Below are positions 61,161-64,000 of a stretch of 64,000 nucleotides of DNA, piece after piece (within the stretch, counting starts at the first letter, position 1; every line of letters begins with the position of its first letter). Below the pieces are notes generated by a model. It was not told where the DNA came from. It did no database searches and saw nothing but the letters and a program-made list of their open reading frames with translations. The position numbers and the translations under genes were made by a program. Origin of the DNA: UBA5793 sp040255465. Its GTDB lineage: Bacteria > Planctomycetota > Phycisphaerae > Phycisphaerales > UBA5793. Where the stretch lies: assembly GCA_040255465.1 (NCBI GenBank), contig JBDZVA010000001.1, positions 1,054,001 to 1,118,000 of the forward strand, written 5' to 3'.

Positions 61161-62990
61161 CATCCGTTCGAGCGTGCGGATTCCCAGCAGGCCCAGGCCA
61201 TCGGCGAGGACGCGTTCAGTCATCCGCGCCAGGCGAATCCGAGCGTCGCGCAGTTCGGCCGTCTCCGCCCTGAGAACGGGGCACTGGGTGTAAAACGCCG
61301 AGAAGGCGCCAGCGAGATCGTACAGGTACTGGCACAACCGATGCGGCTCGAGCGCCTGCGCCACGCTCGTAAGCGTGCCGGGATAGCGCAGCAGCGTGAG
61401 GGCGAGTGTCTTTTCTTCGGGAGCTTCAATACGGAAAGCCGCATCACCGCGCACGTCCGCAGGCGCCTTGCGGCCGATGGAGCGAATGCGAACGTACTGA
61501 TTCTGCAAGTACGCACCGGTGTTGCCCTCAAAGGCGAGCATGCGATCCCAGGCAAAGACATAGTCCTTGCCCAGATGCGTCGAGAGGTCGGCGTACTTGA
61601 CGGAGCCGATGCCCACAGCGCGAGCCACCTGATCTTGCTCCTGAGCGGGCAGATCGGGGTTCTTCTCGCGCACGATCGCTCCGGCCCGCTGGATCGCCTC
61701 GAGCAACAGGTCCTTGAGTTTGATGTTTTCGCCGCTGCGGGTCTTGAGTGGCTTGCCGTCTTCGCCGCAGACGGCCCCAAACGGGACGTGTCTGAGTTCC
61801 GCGCGCGTGCCGTCGGGCAGTTTGTCCCAGCCGATCATTCGCACGGCCTCGAAGACCTTGCGGAAGTGGTCTCGCTGCCGGGCGTCCACGACGTAGATGA
61901 CGCGCTGAGCGCCAAGTTCCTGCACGCGGTATCGAATGGCGGCAAGGTCGGTGGTGGCGTAGAGGAATCCGCCGTCGGATTTGCGGATGAGCAGGGGGGT
62001 ATCGTCGCCCTCGATCTCGACGACGATCGCGCCCTGCGACTCTTTGGCAATCCCGCTGGAGATGAACTCTTCAACAACCGGTCGGAGCCGCTCGCGATAG
62101 AACGACTCGCCGCGGTTGTGCTCCTCGGTCACATTAAGATCGAGCAGGTCGTAGATTTCGTAGCAGCCCGCGAGCGTGATCGCGGTGATCTTCTCCCACG
62201 CGGCGACGATCTCGGCGTCGCCACTCTGCAGGCGCACGAGCGTGCTCTTGGCCTCTTCGAGTCTTTGCTCGGCGCCGGCGACCTGCGCTTCCCACTCGGC
62301 GATGCGATGGGCTCCGGCGTTGATGCGTCTGGCCGTTTCCAGCGCGGTCCGGTCCGCCTTGCACTCAAGATTGGCGTCGCGATAGGCGATTTCCAGCGCA
62401 TCGAGATCGAGCGAATCGAGATCGATCTGCCGCCGCCGAAGCGAGGCGATCACCATGGCGATCTGCAGTCCCCAATCGCCGAGGTGATTCTGCGGGATGA
62501 CGTCATTGCCGACTCGGCTGAGCACCCGGCAGAGACTGTCGCCAATGATCGATGATCGCAGGTGGCCGACATGCATCTGCTTGGCGATGTTGACACCGAC
62601 GAGATCGACAACGACGCGCGGCATCGCCGGCTGCGGGGTTGCGCGGGGCGCCACGGCATCGGCCTCGGGCAACTCTTGTTCAAGTTGCGTGAGCAATCGC
62701 GGCAACGCATCGGCCCGCAGGCGCAGGTTGATGAACCCCGGCCCTGCGATCTCCGGCTTCTCGCATATATCCTCGAGCGTCGCACTGGCGATGATCGCCT
62801 GGGCCACCTCGCGCGGCGACTTACCGACTCGCTTGGCCAATCCCATCGCGACATTTGACTGAAAATCGCCGAACTGGGGGTTCTGAGCGGGGCGCACCAG
62901 CGGGTCGGCGTTGGCGAATTCGTCGCCGAAAGCCGCAACGATGGCGTCAACAAACCGCCGACCGAGAAAATCAACCGGGTCAGTATCCAT
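61158..62990 (-). CDS. argS: Arginyl-tRNA synthetase
   Basis: ArgS charges tRNA(Arg). The 610-aa class I enzyme has the N-terminal domain with NPQFGDFQSNVAMGLAKRVGKSPREVAQ, the HIGH-type motif HVGHLRS and the downstream KTRSG in place of KMSKS, plus the anticodon-binding helix domain with LSTHLGKDYVFAWDRML. ATG 62990 is preferred; the frame continues open to 63284 but that part is antisense to the next gene. A TACACT box lies 9 nt upstream. Confidence 0.96.
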   Translation of the reverse strand: MDTDPVDFLGRRFVDAIVAAFGDEFANADPLVRPAQNPQFGDFQSNVAMGLAKRVGKSPREVAQAIIASATLEDICEKPEIAGPGFINLRLRADALPRLLTQLEQELPEADAVAPRATPQPAMPRVVVDLVGVNIAKQMHVGHLRSSIIGDSLCRVLSRVGNDVIPQNHLGDWGLQIAMVIASLRRRQIDLDSLDLDALEIAYRDANLECKADRTALETARRINAGAHRIAEWEAQVAGAEQRLEEAKSTLVRLQSGDAEIVAAWEKITAITLAGCYEIYDLLDLNVTEEHNRGESFYRERLRPVVEEFISSGIAKESQGAIVVEIEGDDTPLLIRKSDGGFLYATTDLAAIRYRVQELGAQRVIYVVDARQRDHFRKVFEAVRMIGWDKLPDGTRAELRHVPFGAVCGEDGKPLKTRSGENIKLKDLLLEAIQRAGAIVREKNPDLPAQEQDQVARAVGIGSVKYADLSTHLGKDYVFAWDRMLAFEGNTGAYLQNQYVRIRSIGRKAPADVRGDAAFRIEAPEEKTLALTLLRYPGTLTSVAQALEPHRLCQYLYDLAGAFSAFYTQCPVLRAETAELRDARIRLARMTERVLADGLGLLGIRTLERM

Positions 62991-63005
62991 GCGGCCCGCA
63001 GTGTA
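62991..63005 (-). promoter_or_regulatory. -10-like box TACACT, 9 nt before argS
   Basis: Minus-strand TACACT (63000-63005) precedes the ATG by 9 nt of GC-rich sequence without a Shine-Dalgarno site. TTGGCT about 18 bp upstream of the box is a passable -35. Confidence 0.42.
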
Positions 63006-63150
63006 GACCGCGGTGCACGGCCGAGCCAAACCGCGGGCGTTGCCGTAATCCCGGACAGAGCATCGACTTCTTCGCATCCAGTGTCGGAGGGCCGTATCCT
63101 TTCGGGGCCGCGAGTTGCGGCCCGCGACCCCCTTCGGAGGCAAGAAGTTC

Positions 63151-64000
63151 ATGCGTAATCGATTCCCATTCGCACTGGCGGCGCTGCTGTGCCTGTCGTT
63201 CTTTGGCTGGTGCGGCGGCCCCGTTGCCGCGATGCAGGAGGGTCTCGAGCCCGCCGCCGGTGATGAGCCGCCAGTTGAAACCACCGAAGACAGCCAGACG
63301 CCTCCTTCGCCTCAGATCATTGAAGAGCGACACCTTGCCAACGGCGTGCGCGTGATCACTCAACCGATCGATGGAGTGAATTACGCGGCAATCGTCGTCG
63401 TTTTCGAAGTCGGTTCGTCCAACGATCCATCGGATGCGCCCGGCATGGCTCGTCTGTTTGACCGGTTGCTTATGACCTGCCCCTCGCAGGGGATCGAAAG
63501 GCGGAGCGTCAAAGACCTTAACGAGACGTATCCAAAGGGCTGGAACATTCGCTCGTATGACGCCATGAGTGTCTACGGCGTTGTCGTGCCGACTGAGAAT
63601 CTCAGCGAGGAAGTCGAGGGACTGGCGAAGCGCTTGCGCACGCTGGAGATTGGCCCCGATGACATCGCCCGCGAAACCGGCTCAATCGAAGCGGAGATGA
63701 AGGTTCTCTTTGATGACCAGCCGCTGATCAAACCCATGTCTTGGCTCGTCGCGAAGTCATTTCGCCACGACTCGGGTGCGGCGCGCGGCGTCGACCCGGT
63801 TCGTCTGGCGCGACTCCGCCCTGATCGCATCATCCAGGAATGGCAGCAACGAACCGTGGGAGGAAACGTCACGGTCATCCTTGTCGGCAATGTCGGCGGC
63901 ATCGGCCTCGACGCCACGACCGATCGAGCGTTTGGCTCGCTGGCCTCCGGCGATCGCCCGCCGTTTCCCGTCACGGTGCATCCCGTCGGCGAAGTCGTTC
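63151..64000 (+). CDS. Secreted M16-family peptidase-like protein, probably non-catalytic (partial)
   Basis: The reading frame starts at ATG 63151 (GGAGG upstream) and runs off the window end; 283 codons are seen. Residues 1-27 form a signal peptide with a WCGG segment. From about residue 60 the M16 (LuxS/insulinase fold) pattern begins: EERHLANGVRVITQPIDGVNYAAIVVVFEVGSSNDPSDAPGMARLFDRLLM. The HxxEH zinc motif of active M16 subunits is replaced by ARLFDRL, so this copy should be the inactive partner of a heterodimer. A later stretch contains VTVILVGNVGGI, as in the M16 core. The active partner may lie beyond the window. Confidence 0.85.
   Translation, partial: MRNRFPFALAALLCLSFFGWCGGPVAAMQEGLEPAAGDEPPVETTEDSQTPPSPQIIEERHLANGVRVITQPIDGVNYAAIVVVFEVGSSNDPSDAPGMARLFDRLLMTCPSQGIERRSVKDLNETYPKGWNIRSYDAMSVYGVVVPTENLSEEVEGLAKRLRTLEIGPDDIARETGSIEAEMKVLFDDQPLIKPMSWLVAKSFRHDSGAARGVDPVRLARLRPDRIIQEWQQRTVGGNVTVILVGNVGGIGLDATTDRAFGSLASGDRPPFPVTVHPVGEVV

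Overview
The window is about 64 kb of high-GC, gene-dense bacterial chromosome with no phage genes, transposases, CRISPR arrays or tRNA/rRNA genes that I could recognise. Gene content points to a planctomycete, most likely class Phycisphaerae. The clues are several membrane proteins with a CxxCxYxLxGL...CPEC zinc ribbon, a fused 3-dehydroquinate dehydratase/shikimate dehydrogenase, a 1295-aa SecA without the usual C-terminal zinc motif, a BshB1-like deacetylase, an HflK/HflC-type cluster with large ABC-2 permeases, and a rpoA region without rpsD. This placement is inference; no marker RNA is present.

Layout. 0.35-5.1 kb (+): a ketosynthase pair whose first member has lost the catalytic Cys-His-His triad, followed by three uncharacterised proteins, mostly with stop/start overlaps. 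5.4-6.8 kb (+): a secreted alpha/beta-hydrolase and a small membrane protein, then a 0.7-kb intergenic stretch with a CACAAAGAAGG-type repeat. 7.4-12.4 kb: a BFD-type ferredoxin, hslUV on the minus strand, and a Zn-ribbon membrane protein and a Gfo/Idh/MocA oxidoreductase on the plus strand. 12.4-17.4 kb (-): tpiA-secG-yicC-phosphotransferase-M48 protease, where SecG carries a fibronectin type III domain. 17.7-22.3 kb (+): five mostly uncharacterised envelope proteins and a DUF1015 protein. 22.3-30.3 kb (-): a PreA/DHOD-like enzyme, a small secreted protein, secA, lgt and glpX.

30.4-41.6 kb holds the most system-like locus. Six tightly packed minus-strand genes encode three SPFH/band-7 proteins, an ABC ATPase, an ABC-2 permease with a large extracytoplasmic insert and a membrane-anchored 643-aa protein. 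A second, related ABC-2 permease is divergent from them. 41.6-48.3 kb: a cysteine-free FmdB-like protein, a His-rich heavy-metal P-type ATPase with a CPG instead of CPC motif, a three-gene operon (Zn-ribbon/SRPBCC-like, SRPBCC-like, TMEM175-like) and two more Zn-ribbon membrane proteins. 48.3-53.5 kb (-): pheS and the map-infA-rpmJ-rpsM-rpsK-rpoA-rplQ region. 53.5-64 kb: hydantoinase-like amidohydrolase, scpB, a type IV-like prepilin, an HD-GYP protein, fused aroD-aroE, a thioredoxin-like protein, a BshB1-like deacetylase, argS and a partial M16-family protein.

A recurring regulatory signal is a TANNNT -10-like box only 5-9 nt upstream of the start codon, without a Shine-Dalgarno sequence, at nine genes (KS-beta, BFD, hslU, Zn-ribbon protein, oxidoreductase, pheS, prepilin, BshB1-like gene, argS). 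This suggests frequent leaderless transcripts, while neighbouring genes keep a clear GGAGG-type site.
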